Source: an uncultured Clostridia bacterium
Lineage (GTDB): Bacteria > Bacillota > Clostridia > Christensenellales > Borkfalkiaceae
NCBI GenBank assembly: GCA_947174175.1
Contig: CAMWHW010000023.1
Span: 1 to 8,817 of the forward strand
Direction: 5' to 3'
DNA length: 8,817 nucleotides
The translations under genes and the position numbers were made by a program. The first letter of the stretch is position 1, and each line of letters opens with the position of its first letter. A model generated the notes under the pieces. That model did no database searches and had not been told where the DNA came from. It saw nothing but the letters and a program-made list of their open reading frames with translations. Below are positions 1-5,271 of this stretch, in pieces.

Positions 1-1940
1 AGGGTGAATTGCACGCGGCGCGTGCCCAAATCACAGCCCGCAACTTTTATTTTTATCTTGTCGCCTATGCGGAAGGTATGGCGCGTGCCTTTAAGCAAAA
101 ACTTTTCGGGAATATATTCGTAGCGGTCGGCGGGCAGATTTTCAAACCGCACCATACCCTCGACGGTGTTGGCAAGCTCTGCAAATATTCCGCTTTCTAT
201 CACGCCTGAAATCACCGCGTCGTATTCCTCGCCGATTCGTTCGGACATATACGCCAGTTTATAGAGGTCGTCAACGTCGCGCTCAACGGCGTCGGCCTGT
301 CTTTCGCGCTCGCTCGTGTCTACCGCCGCGCTCCTTGCGCTTGCCGAATATTTGGCGCGGGTCTCGTTAAGTTCGCCGTGCAATATGTCCTTTAAAACGC
401 GGTGTATAAACAAATCGGGATACCGCCTTATGGGCGAAGTGAAGTGGCAGTAGCACGCGCTCGCCAGTCCGAAGTGCCCCTTGTTTTCCTCCGAATATCT
501 CGCCTTCTGCATGGAGCGCAGCATAACTTTGTTGACGACGGAGGAATAGGGCTTGTCCGCAACTTCTTTTAAAATTTTCTGGTAATCGGCGGGGCGCGCG
601 TCGTTTATATCGCCCTTGGCGTTCACGCCCAAATCGCGCAGAAAGCCGTATAATAAGCTTGCCTTTTCGGGTGCGGGCTTTTCGTGTATACGGTACAAAA
701 AGGGCGCCTTTTTTCTTTCGGCAAGCTCCGCAACGCTCTCGTTTGCGGACACCATAAACTGCTCTATAATGCGGTGCGAAATGCTTCTTTCGTACTCGGG
801 AATGACTATTTCGCCCCGTTCGTCAACGTATATATGCGCCTCTTTTACGTCCAGAGCCACTTCGCCCGCGCCCGTTCTCTGCTCTTCAAGCAGCAGGCAA
901 AGCTCCTGCATATCCCTCAGCATAGGCGCGATAGCGGGGTATTCGCCGTCCGCGGCGGCGCCCTTTTCCAGAATGGAGGTGACCTCGCCGTAGTTCATCT
1001 TTCTGTCGCTTCTTATAACGCTTTCACACAGCTCGGCGTCCGTCTTTCTGCCGCTCTTGTCAAAGGTCATAAAGCAGGTCATTGCGTATCTGTTTTCGCC
1101 CTCGTTAAGACTGCACGCGCCGTTGGAAAGCGCCTTGGGCAGCATAGGCAGAACGCGGTCGGGAAAGTACACGCTGGTGCCGCGCGCGTAAGCTTCCTTG
1201 TCTATACAGCCGTTGGGCTTAACGTAGTGGCTTACGTCGGCAATATGCACGCCCAAACGGTAGCCGCCCTCTGTCTTTTCAAGCGAAACGGCGTCGTCTA
1301 TATCGCGCGTGTCAACGCCGTCTATCGTTATCGTAAGCAGCTCGCGCAGGTCGCGCCTGCCCTTTAAAACGACGTCTTGTTCGGCAACCTTCTGCGCCGT
1401 TTCTTCAACGTATACGGGGAATTCCGTACGCAGATTATAGCTGCGTATAATGGCTTCTTCCTCGGTATAAAAGTCGCCGTCCTCGCCAAGCACTTCAACT
1501 ATTTTTCCGCCGGGCGCCTTGTCCTTGGGATAGCTTAAAATTTCGGCAACAACCTTGTCGCCGTCGCGCGCTCCGTTCAGAAGGTCGAGGGGGATAAAGA
1601 CGTCCGCGTCAAACGCGCGGTCGTCGGGAATGACGTAGCCGGCGCGTCCGCTCGTTTCCAGCCTGCCAACTATAAACTGCCGTCCGCGCTCGACTATTTT
1701 AATAACGGTCGCCTCGTCCCTGGTGCCCTTCAATGGTACGGCAATAACGCGGTCGCCGTCAAGTGCGCCGCCCAGCCGCTTTCGGGGCACGAAGTAATCG
1801 TTTTCGCGCTCAGCCTTGCCGTCGGGAATCAAAAAGGCGTAGCCCTGCGGGTTGCCCTTAACGCGCGCCTGAAAAGCTTCCGCCCGTTCGCGCGCGGAAT
1901 AACCGCCGTGATTGTGTTTTGAAAATTTTCTTTTATGCAT
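1..1940 (-). CDS. rnr: Ribonuclease R (3'-5' exoribonuclease), C-terminus missing
   Basis: Processive 3'-5' hydrolytic exoribonuclease of the RNB (RNase II/R) family, which degrades structured RNA in the cytoplasm and, with SmpB/tmRNA, takes part in trans-translation quality control. My translation gives 646 complete codons before the left edge. Two OB-fold cold-shock-like domains lie at about residues 22-80 and 85-150. The RNB catalytic domain spans about 195-525. Its metal-binding aspartates are visible in TIDGVDTRDIDDA (D207, D213, D215, D216, with the spacing of D272/278/280/281 in E. coli RNase R), and the family signature HFTSPIRRYPDL is at 499-510. An S1 RNA-binding domain starts near 573 and is cut by the edge, so roughly the last 60 or more residues are missing. 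There is no N-terminal helix-turn-helix extension as in E. coli. The ATG at 1938-1940 is the only reasonable start, but no Shine-Dalgarno precedes it; a terminator-like hairpin sits there instead. The family assignment is very secure. Confidence 0.97.
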   Translation of the reverse strand, partial: MHKRKFSKHNHGGYSARERAEAFQARVKGNPQGYAFLIPDGKAERENDYFVPRKRLGGALDGDRVIAVPLKGTRDEATVIKIVERGRQFIVGRLETSGRAGYVIPDDRAFDADVFIPLDLLNGARDGDKVVAEILSYPKDKAPGGKIVEVLGEDGDFYTEEEAIIRSYNLRTEFPVYVEETAQKVAEQDVVLKGRRDLRELLTITIDGVDTRDIDDAVSLEKTEGGYRLGVHIADVSHYVKPNGCIDKEAYARGTSVYFPDRVLPMLPKALSNGACSLNEGENRYAMTCFMTFDKSGRKTDAELCESVIRSDRKMNYGEVTSILEKGAAADGEYPAIAPMLRDMQELCLLLEEQRTGAGEVALDVKEAHIYVDERGEIVIPEYERSISHRIIEQFMVSANESVAELAERKKAPFLYRIHEKPAPEKASLLYGFLRDLGVNAKGDINDARPADYQKILKEVADKPYSSVVNKVMLRSMQKARYSEENKGHFGLASACYCHFTSPIRRYPDLFIHRVLKDILHGELNETRAKYSASARSAAVDTSERERQADAVERDVDDLYKLAYMSERIGEEYDAVISGVIESGIFAELANTVEGMVRFENLPADRYEYIPEKFLLKGTRHTFRIGDKIKIKVAGCDLGTRRVQFT

Positions 1941-1944
1941 ATGT

Positions 1945-1981
1945 AAAAATTAAAAGCGGCGGTAACTTTCCGTTCCGCCGC
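1945..1981 (-). terminator. Intrinsic terminator/attenuator hairpin between secG and rnr
   Basis: On the minus strand GCGGCGGAAC (1972-1981) pairs with GTTACCGCCGC (1956-1966). This makes a 10-bp stem with one bulged A and a GGAAA loop. TTTTAATTTTT (1945-1955) follows immediately. This is a textbook Rho-independent terminator for secG, but the U-tract ends only four bases before the rnr start codon, so rnr must be expressed by readthrough, by an internal promoter, or from processed RNA. The hairpin is seen directly; its efficiency is inferred. Confidence 0.75.
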
Positions 1982-1993
1982 AGTAAAAAATTC

Positions 1994-2022
1994 TTTATAA
2001 GTTAGTTAAGGATAAGGGTCAC
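1994..2022 (-). promoter_or_regulatory. Weak candidate internal promoter for rnr
   Basis: On the minus strand a TATAAA box (1994-1999) lies 17 bases downstream of GTGACC (2017-2022), which matches four of six bases of a -35 consensus. It overlaps the end of secG and would start transcription just before the hairpin at 1956-1981. It would give rnr a source of mRNA independent of the secG promoter, although that RNA would still cross the hairpin. Support is motif similarity only. Confidence 0.25.
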
Positions 2023-2295
2023 TACATAGAATGCAATGGCAATGACCGAAAGCACGCCCAGGCAAATCCACGTCCATTTCTTCAACTTGCTCTCTATGGA
2101 CTGTCCTTTGTTTTTGCCGAAGAACGTTTCGCTCGAACCCGTAATGCCCTGAATACCTTCCGAATTACTCTGCTGCAAAAGAACTAAAATTATGGCAACC
2201 AGCGCCGCCAGAAACATTGCTACGATGGCAATGGTGGTCAGTACGACGTAGGTAATGTACTGAGGGTCGCCCATGGCAACAAGAAGATTATACAT
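2002..2295 (-). CDS. secG: Preprotein translocase subunit SecG
   Basis: Small integral membrane subunit of the SecYEG protein-conducting channel, which assists SecA-driven export of unfolded proteins. The 97-residue product has the SecG layout: a first membrane helix (about 16-41), a polar cytoplasmic loop with LLQQSNSEGIQGITGSSETF, GKNKGQ and basic residues (about 38-73), and a second membrane helix (about 74-95). SecG proteins are usually 70-110 residues, so it is full length. I chose the ATG at 2293-2295 over the in-frame TTG at 2302-2304 because GAGGT (2304-2308) lies eight bases before the ATG but overlaps the TTG. The TTG start would add only three residues. The gene has its own consensus promoter and is followed by a terminator-like hairpin and then rnr, the usual secG-rnr neighbourhood of Firmicutes. 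Confidence 0.93.
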   Translation of the reverse strand: MYNLLVAMGDPQYITYVVLTTIAIVAMFLAALVAIILVLLQQSNSEGIQGITGSSETFFGKNKGQSIESKLKKWTWICLGVLSVIAIAFYVVTLILN

Positions 2296-2303
2296 TAAAA
2301 TCA

Positions 2304-2308
2304 ACCTC
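2304..2308 (-). promoter_or_regulatory. Ribosome binding site of secG
   Basis: GAGGT on the minus strand, eight bases upstream of the ATG at 2295. It decides the start, because the upstream in-frame TTG overlaps this site and could not use it. Confidence 0.75.
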
Positions 2309-2331
2309 GTTTAATGATTATTTACCGAGAA

Positions 2332-2360
2332 ATTATAACACAGCCCGAATTATTTGACAA
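2332..2360 (-). promoter_or_regulatory. Sigma-A type promoter of secG
   Basis: On the minus strand TTGTCA (2355-2360) and a perfect TATAAT (2332-2337) are separated by exactly 17 bases. The start of transcription is predicted near 2325, leaving about 30 bases of leader before the secG ATG. It lies between the permease gene and secG, which indicates that secG-rnr is a unit separate from gpmI-permease. Confidence 0.8.
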
Positions 2361-2362
2361 TG

Positions 2363-2378
2363 AAAAACGCGCGTTTTT
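2363..2378 (-). terminator. Weak candidate terminator after the permease gene
   Basis: A perfect 16-bp palindrome, AAAAACGCGCGTTTTT, begins eight bases after the permease stop codon (2387-2389). As RNA it can form only a short A/U-rich stem around GCGC, so it is a weak terminator at best. Its position between the permease stop and the secG promoter is suitable for one, and being palindromic it would work the same way on both strands. It could equally be chance in an A/T-rich spacer. Confidence 0.35.
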
Positions 2379-2386
2379 TAAAAAAT

Positions 2387-3340
2387 TTATTCAAGTTTTT
2401 TGCGCCGCTCGCCGAATTTGTTTATGATAAATATGCCAAGGCACACCAAAACTATTGCAATCAGCGTGTAAAAACTTAAAAGCTGTTCGCTCTCGCTTAA
2501 TATGATTGCGGAAAAAACCGCGCCGAAAAGGGGGTTGGTGCTCTTGTATACGGCAACCTTGGAAACGGGGTTATACCTCAGCAAAAAGCCTTGCAAGGTA
2601 AACGCGCACGCGGAAAGAAAACCGAGGTACAAAAGCATAAACGCCGCGCCCACGCTTATGTGCGGAATGGTGCCGCCGAAGCTTGCGCCTATTATGACGA
2701 GGACCACGCCGCCTATTAAAAACTGATAGCCGCAGAGCGCGGTGGTGTTTTCGTGCTTGGAAAAGATTTTTACAAGACCCGCGGCAACGGCGGAGGACAG
2801 CCCGGAAAATATCAGAAACCCCTCGCCCGTAAACGAAAAAGTAAATGAAAAGTCGCCGCCGAGATTTATCAATATTACGCCGCCAAAGCCGAGTATACAG
2901 CCCGCAAGCTTGATAAGGTTGAACTTCTCCGTGCGGAAAATAAAGCACGCACACAGAATGGTAAAGAACACGCCCAGCCCGTTCAGTACCGACGATTTGA
3001 CGCCCGAAACGCGCGACAGCCCGATATAGAAAAAGGTGTACTGCAACGCCGTCTGAAAGAGCGCAACAAGCAATACCCGCCATATATTACGGGGTTTAGG
3101 CACCAAAAAGGCGCGTTTTTGTATGGAGCCGAAGATTATTACCAGCACGCCCGCAAGCGCAAACCGCACGCCCGCAAACAGCATAAGGGAGGGCACGCTT
3201 TGGCGATCGATATGAAAAAGCTCGTAACCGATTTTAACGCACGGAAACGCGCTTCCCCACAGCACGCAGCAGAATATCGCGCACAACGCAACCACCCAGG
3301 GCTTTGTAAAAACCTCCTCGGGCGTCAATTTTTTATCCAT
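2387..3340 (-). CDS. EamA/DMT-superfamily permease, substrate unknown
   Basis: Inner membrane transporter of the drug/metabolite transporter superfamily; related proteins export amino acids, nucleotide-related compounds or other metabolites, and the substrate here cannot be told. The 317 residues form about ten hydrophobic segments in two EamA halves (about 16-160 and 172-308). The family motif WGSAFPCVKIGYE follows helix 1 (28-40), and NPLFGAVFSAIILSE (269-283) is the typical end of the second repeat. A basic C-terminus (KFGERRKKLE) follows. The stop codon of gpmI is only 14 bases upstream, so the two genes are probably cotranscribed. No Shine-Dalgarno precedes the ATG at 3338-3340, which suggests translational coupling to gpmI. 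A strong GAGGAGG occurs inside the gene at codons 8-10, but the next start-type codon (GTG, residue 16) is 17 bases beyond it, too far for normal use. A permease between gpmI and secG is not part of the usual arrangement and is probably a lineage-specific insertion. Confidence 0.88.
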   Translation of the reverse strand: MDKKLTPEEVFTKPWVVALCAIFCCVLWGSAFPCVKIGYELFHIDRQSVPSLMLFAGVRFALAGVLVIIFGSIQKRAFLVPKPRNIWRVLLVALFQTALQYTFFYIGLSRVSGVKSSVLNGLGVFFTILCACFIFRTEKFNLIKLAGCILGFGGVILINLGGDFSFTFSFTGEGFLIFSGLSSAVAAGLVKIFSKHENTTALCGYQFLIGGVVLVIIGASFGGTIPHISVGAAFMLLYLGFLSACAFTLQGFLLRYNPVSKVAVYKSTNPLFGAVFSAIILSESEQLLSFYTLIAIVLVCLGIFIINKFGERRKKLE

Positions 3341-3354
3341 ATTATATATTGTAT

Positions 3355-4908
3355 TTACTTAATAAGACTTTTGCCCGTCATTTCGGCGGGAACGGGCAAG
3401 CCCATAACCGTCAATAAAGTGGGAGCAAGGTCTGCAAGAATTCCGTCCTTGCGCAGTTCAACACCCTTGTGCTTGTCGGAAATAAGCACTACGGGAACGG
3501 GGTTGGTGGTGTGCGCCGTGAAGGGCGAACCGTCGTCAGATAAAAGTCTGTCGGCGTTGCCGTGGTCCGCGGTCAGCAAAGCCGCGCCGCCCATTGTAAG
3601 AATTTTGTCAACGACTTTCTTCACGCACTCGTCAACCGTGCCCACCGCCTTGATAGCAGCGGAAATCACGCCCGTGTGCCCGACCATATCGCAGTTTGCA
3701 AAGTTTAAAATAATCACGTCAAACTCGCCGCTGTCCAGTTCTTCCAGAACCTTGTCGGTAACGTCGTAAGCGCTCATTTCGGGTTGCAGGTCGTAGGTTG
3801 CGACCTTGGGCGAGGGGATAAGGTCGCGCACCTCGTTCTCGTTGGGCGCTTCCACGCCGCCGTTAAAGAAGAAGGTTACGTGCGCGTACTTCTCGGTCTC
3901 CGCAATTCTTAATTGCTTCCTGCCGCACTTTGCAAGGTATTCGCCCAGAGTGTTGTCCAGCGAGGTCTTGGGGAATGCGATATCCACGCCCTCGAAAGTC
4001 GCGTCGTAAACGGTAAAGCAAACGTAAACGGGTTCCAGAAAGCCCGTCTTTCTTTCGAAAGCAACGCCCTTTGGAACGATAAAATCTTTCTGCGAAACGG
4101 CGCGCGTAATCTCCCTTGCGCGGTCGGGGCGGAAGTTAAAGCAAATAACGCTGTCGCCCTTTTCTAAAATTCCGACGGGCTTGCCGTCCTCGTAAACCTT
4201 AATGGGCTTGATAAATTCGTCGGTCACGCCGTTTGCATAGCTTTCCTCAACCGCCTTAGCGGGGTCGGTGCAGGGCGCGCCCTCGCCAAGGGTAAGCATA
4301 TCGTAAGCCTTTTCAACCCTGTCCCAGTTGTTGTCGCGGTCCATCGCGTAGTACCTGCCCTCAACCGAGGCAATCTTGCCGCATCCTATATTATTAATAT
4401 GGTCTTGAAGCTCGCGGATAAAGCCCGCACCCGAAGTAGGCGAAACGTCTCTGCCGTCCATAAAGCAGTGAACGAAGCACTGCTTAACGCCGCGCTTTTT
4501 CGCCATTTCCAACAGCGCGTAAAGGTGGGTTAAGTGGCTGTGCACGCCGCCCGTCGACAAAAGTCCGTAAAGGTGCAGCTTTTTGCCGCCCAGCGCGGCG
4601 TTGTCCATCGCCTTGATAAGGGCGGGGTTTTCAAAAAAATCACCGTCGGCAATCGCCTTGGTTATCTTTGTAAGGTCCTGATAAACGATGCGCCCCGCGC
4701 CCATATTCAGGTGTCCGACTTCGGAGTTGCCCATCTGTCCGTCCGGCAGACCTACGCTCATTCCGCTTGCGCCCAGAGTGGCGGAGGGGTATTCGTTCAT
4801 AAGCGCGGTAACATTCTTGCTTCCGTTAAGGGAAATCGCGTTGCCCGCGCCCGCATCAGCCAGTCCGTAACCGTCCATAATAATAATCGCATAAGGTGTT
4901 TTTGCCAT
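3355..4908 (-). CDS. gpmI: 2,3-bisphosphoglycerate-independent phosphoglycerate mutase
   Basis: Interconverts 3- and 2-phosphoglycerate in glycolysis and gluconeogenesis in the cytoplasm, using two manganese ions and a phosphoserine intermediate. The 517 residues match the usual length of about 510. All key motifs are present with the numbering of the Geobacillus stearothermophilus enzyme: D12 in MDGYG, nucleophile S62 in GQMGNSEVGHLNMG, H123 in GVHSH, and D154 in MDGRDVSP. Further on come FNFRPDRARE in the transferase domain, then ANCDMVGHTG and TADHGNAD, the metal ligands of the alkaline-phosphatase-like domain, and HTTNPVP. The start at 4906-4908 is supported by GGGAGTGA (4915-4922) six bases upstream, and a consensus promoter lies at 4944-4972. 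The gene is first in a unit with the permease. It is intact and should be active. Confidence 0.98.
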   Translation of the reverse strand: MAKTPYAIIIMDGYGLADAGAGNAISLNGSKNVTALMNEYPSATLGASGMSVGLPDGQMGNSEVGHLNMGAGRIVYQDLTKITKAIADGDFFENPALIKAMDNAALGGKKLHLYGLLSTGGVHSHLTHLYALLEMAKKRGVKQCFVHCFMDGRDVSPTSGAGFIRELQDHINNIGCGKIASVEGRYYAMDRDNNWDRVEKAYDMLTLGEGAPCTDPAKAVEESYANGVTDEFIKPIKVYEDGKPVGILEKGDSVICFNFRPDRAREITRAVSQKDFIVPKGVAFERKTGFLEPVYVCFTVYDATFEGVDIAFPKTSLDNTLGEYLAKCGRKQLRIAETEKYAHVTFFFNGGVEAPNENEVRDLIPSPKVATYDLQPEMSAYDVTDKVLEELDSGEFDVIILNFANCDMVGHTGVISAAIKAVGTVDECVKKVVDKILTMGGAALLTADHGNADRLLSDDGSPFTAHTTNPVPVVLISDKHKGVELRKDGILADLAPTLLTVMGLPVPAEMTGKSLIK

Positions 4909-4914
4909 AATAAA

Positions 4915-4922
4915 TCACTCCC
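4915..4922 (-). promoter_or_regulatory. Ribosome binding site of gpmI
   Basis: GGGAGTGA on the minus strand, six bases before the ATG. It supports the chosen start, which also begins directly with the conserved N-terminal beta strand of the enzyme. Confidence 0.8.
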
Positions 4923-4943
4923 GAAAAATAAATTCCGCATAAC

Positions 4944-4972
4944 ATTATATATAATTATTTTTAAATTGGCAA
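4944..4972 (-). promoter_or_regulatory. Sigma-A type promoter of gpmI
   Basis: On the minus strand TTGCCA (4967-4972) and TATAAT (4944-4949) are separated by 17 bases. Transcription should start near 4937, giving a leader of about 29 bases. The match is near-perfect, as expected for a highly expressed glycolytic gene. Sixteen bases separate the -35 box from the upstream dyad at 4989-5004. Confidence 0.8.
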
Positions 4973-4988
4973 ATAAAATGCCCCCGAC

Positions 4989-5004
4989 ACACAATATCTT
5001 GTGT
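4989..5004. promoter_or_regulatory. 16-bp dyad, possible operator between divergent promoters
   Basis: ACACAA-TATC-TTGTGT is a perfect 6+4+6 inverted repeat lying just upstream of the gpmI -35 box and 46 bases upstream of the plus-strand -35 box. Its size and position suit a dimeric repressor or activator. It does not fit the orientation of Rex half-sites (TTGTGA/TCACAA), and I cannot assign a regulator. Nothing else is recognised between it and the plus promoter, which is A/T-rich spacer. Confidence 0.35.
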
Positions 5005-5050
5005 TTTGTGCAAATTTAACAACTATTTTTAAAAACTTTGTCGAAAAGTA

Positions 5051-5079
5051 TTGAATATTATGAATTCCCGTGATAAAAT
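5051..5079 (+). promoter_or_regulatory. Extended -10 sigma-A promoter of the surface protein gene
   Basis: TTGAAT (5051-5056) and TAAAAT (5074-5079) are separated by exactly 17 bases, with TG at 5071-5072 in the extended -10 position. Transcription is predicted to begin at about 5085-5087, which is exactly the first base pair of the long leader hairpin. The leader to the start codon would be about 186 bases. Confidence 0.75.
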
Positions 5080-5085
5080 AGTAGT

Positions 5086-5195
5086 GCGCTATAACTGAAT
5101 AAAAAATTGCTATGATAGGATACAACGGCATAAGTGTACCCTTTCCTTTCCCTATTTTAGCAATTTTTTGTACATATTCAGGAAAGTTATAGCGC
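5086..5195 (+). promoter_or_regulatory. Structured 5' leader RNA, candidate riboswitch/attenuator sensor domain
   Basis: A long bulged hairpin begins at the predicted transcription start. P1: GCGCTATAA (5086-5094) with TTATAGCGC (5187-5195). P2: CTGAATA (5095-5101) with TATTCAG (5175-5181). P3: AAAAATTGCTA (5102-5112) with TAGCAATTTTT (5158-5168). P4: 5114-5119 with 5151-5156, including one G-U pair. A 31-base loop lies at 5120-5150. The 3' side carries two unpaired bulges, TGTACA (5169-5174) and GAAAG (5182-5186). Each is complementary to part of the loop: TGTAC (5135-5139), and CTTTCC (5141-5146, repeated at 5146-5151). Those pairings could form pseudoknots or an alternative fold. I do not recognise a known riboswitch class. 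The pairing is seen directly; function is inferred from the stems that follow. Confidence 0.6.
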
Positions 5196-5197
5196 AA

Positions 5198-5233
5198 CTA
5201 TCAAGGGCACATTTAGCGGGCGTTCCTTGATAG
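5198..5233 (+). promoter_or_regulatory. Antiterminator-like stem, exclusive with the terminator
   Basis: CTATCAAGG (5198-5206) is a perfect 9-bp complement of CCTTGATAG (5225-5233). The 3' half takes up the CC of the terminator's left arm, its whole loop and the first G of its right arm, so the two stems cannot coexist. The 5' half begins three bases after P1 of the leader hairpin, where events in that hairpin could influence the choice. Confidence 0.6.
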
Positions 5234-5247
5234 GAGCGCTCTTTTTT
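5218..5247 (+). terminator. Intrinsic terminator in the leader of the surface protein gene
   Basis: GGGCGTTCC (5218-5226) pairs with GGAGCGCTC (5233-5241) around the loop TTGATA. This gives nine pairs including two G-U, followed directly by six T (5242-5247). It lies 24 bases before the start codon of the gene it would silence, so it must be a conditional (attenuating) terminator rather than the end of an upstream gene: the neighbour on the left is transcribed away from it. Confidence 0.75.
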
Positions 5248-5256
5248 ATTGCCCGC

Positions 5257-5263
5257 AAAGGAG
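5257..5263 (+). promoter_or_regulatory. Ribosome binding site of the surface protein gene
   Basis: AAAGGAG is placed eight bases upstream of the ATG at 5272 and fixes the start. Five of its bases (AAAGG) are also complementary to CCTTT in the leader loop (5140-5144 and 5145-5149), a weak extra possibility for control of translation. Confidence 0.8.
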
Positions 5264-5271
5264 TACGGTTT

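Noticed and set aside
684..1367. 227-codon open frame on the plus strand
   Set aside because: It lies antisense inside the RNB domain of rnr, whose minus-strand frame has unmistakable catalytic motifs. The product has no recognisable domain and no ribosome binding site.
2571..3083. 170-codon minus-strand frame overlapping the permease
   Set aside because: It is a shifted reading of the permease gene on the same strand, with arginine/histidine-rich composition and no family similarity. The permease frame has the helices and motifs.
4534..5019. 161-codon plus-strand frame across the gpmI start and intergenic region
   Set aside because: It is antisense to the conserved N-terminus of gpmI and extends through the gpmI promoter. 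There is no ribosome binding site or domain.
5006..5022. Rex-type redox operator
   Set aside because: TTGTGCAAATTTAACAA has Rex-like ends, but it is one base short of the usual 18 and two of eight pairs do not match, so it is not called as a site.
5086..5195. Invertible promoter segment or MITE
   Set aside because: The inverted repeats could suggest DNA inversion or a miniature element. However, the promoter lies outside the repeats, no convincing promoter is seen within the 73-bp interior, no clear target-site duplication flanks it, and the hairpin starts exactly at the predicted transcription start. A leader RNA explains it better.
5086..5250. T-box or c-di-GMP riboswitch
   Set aside because: There is no T-box AGGGUGGNACCGCG-like element. 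The conserved core sequences of c-di-GMP-I and c-di-GMP-II aptamers are not seen.
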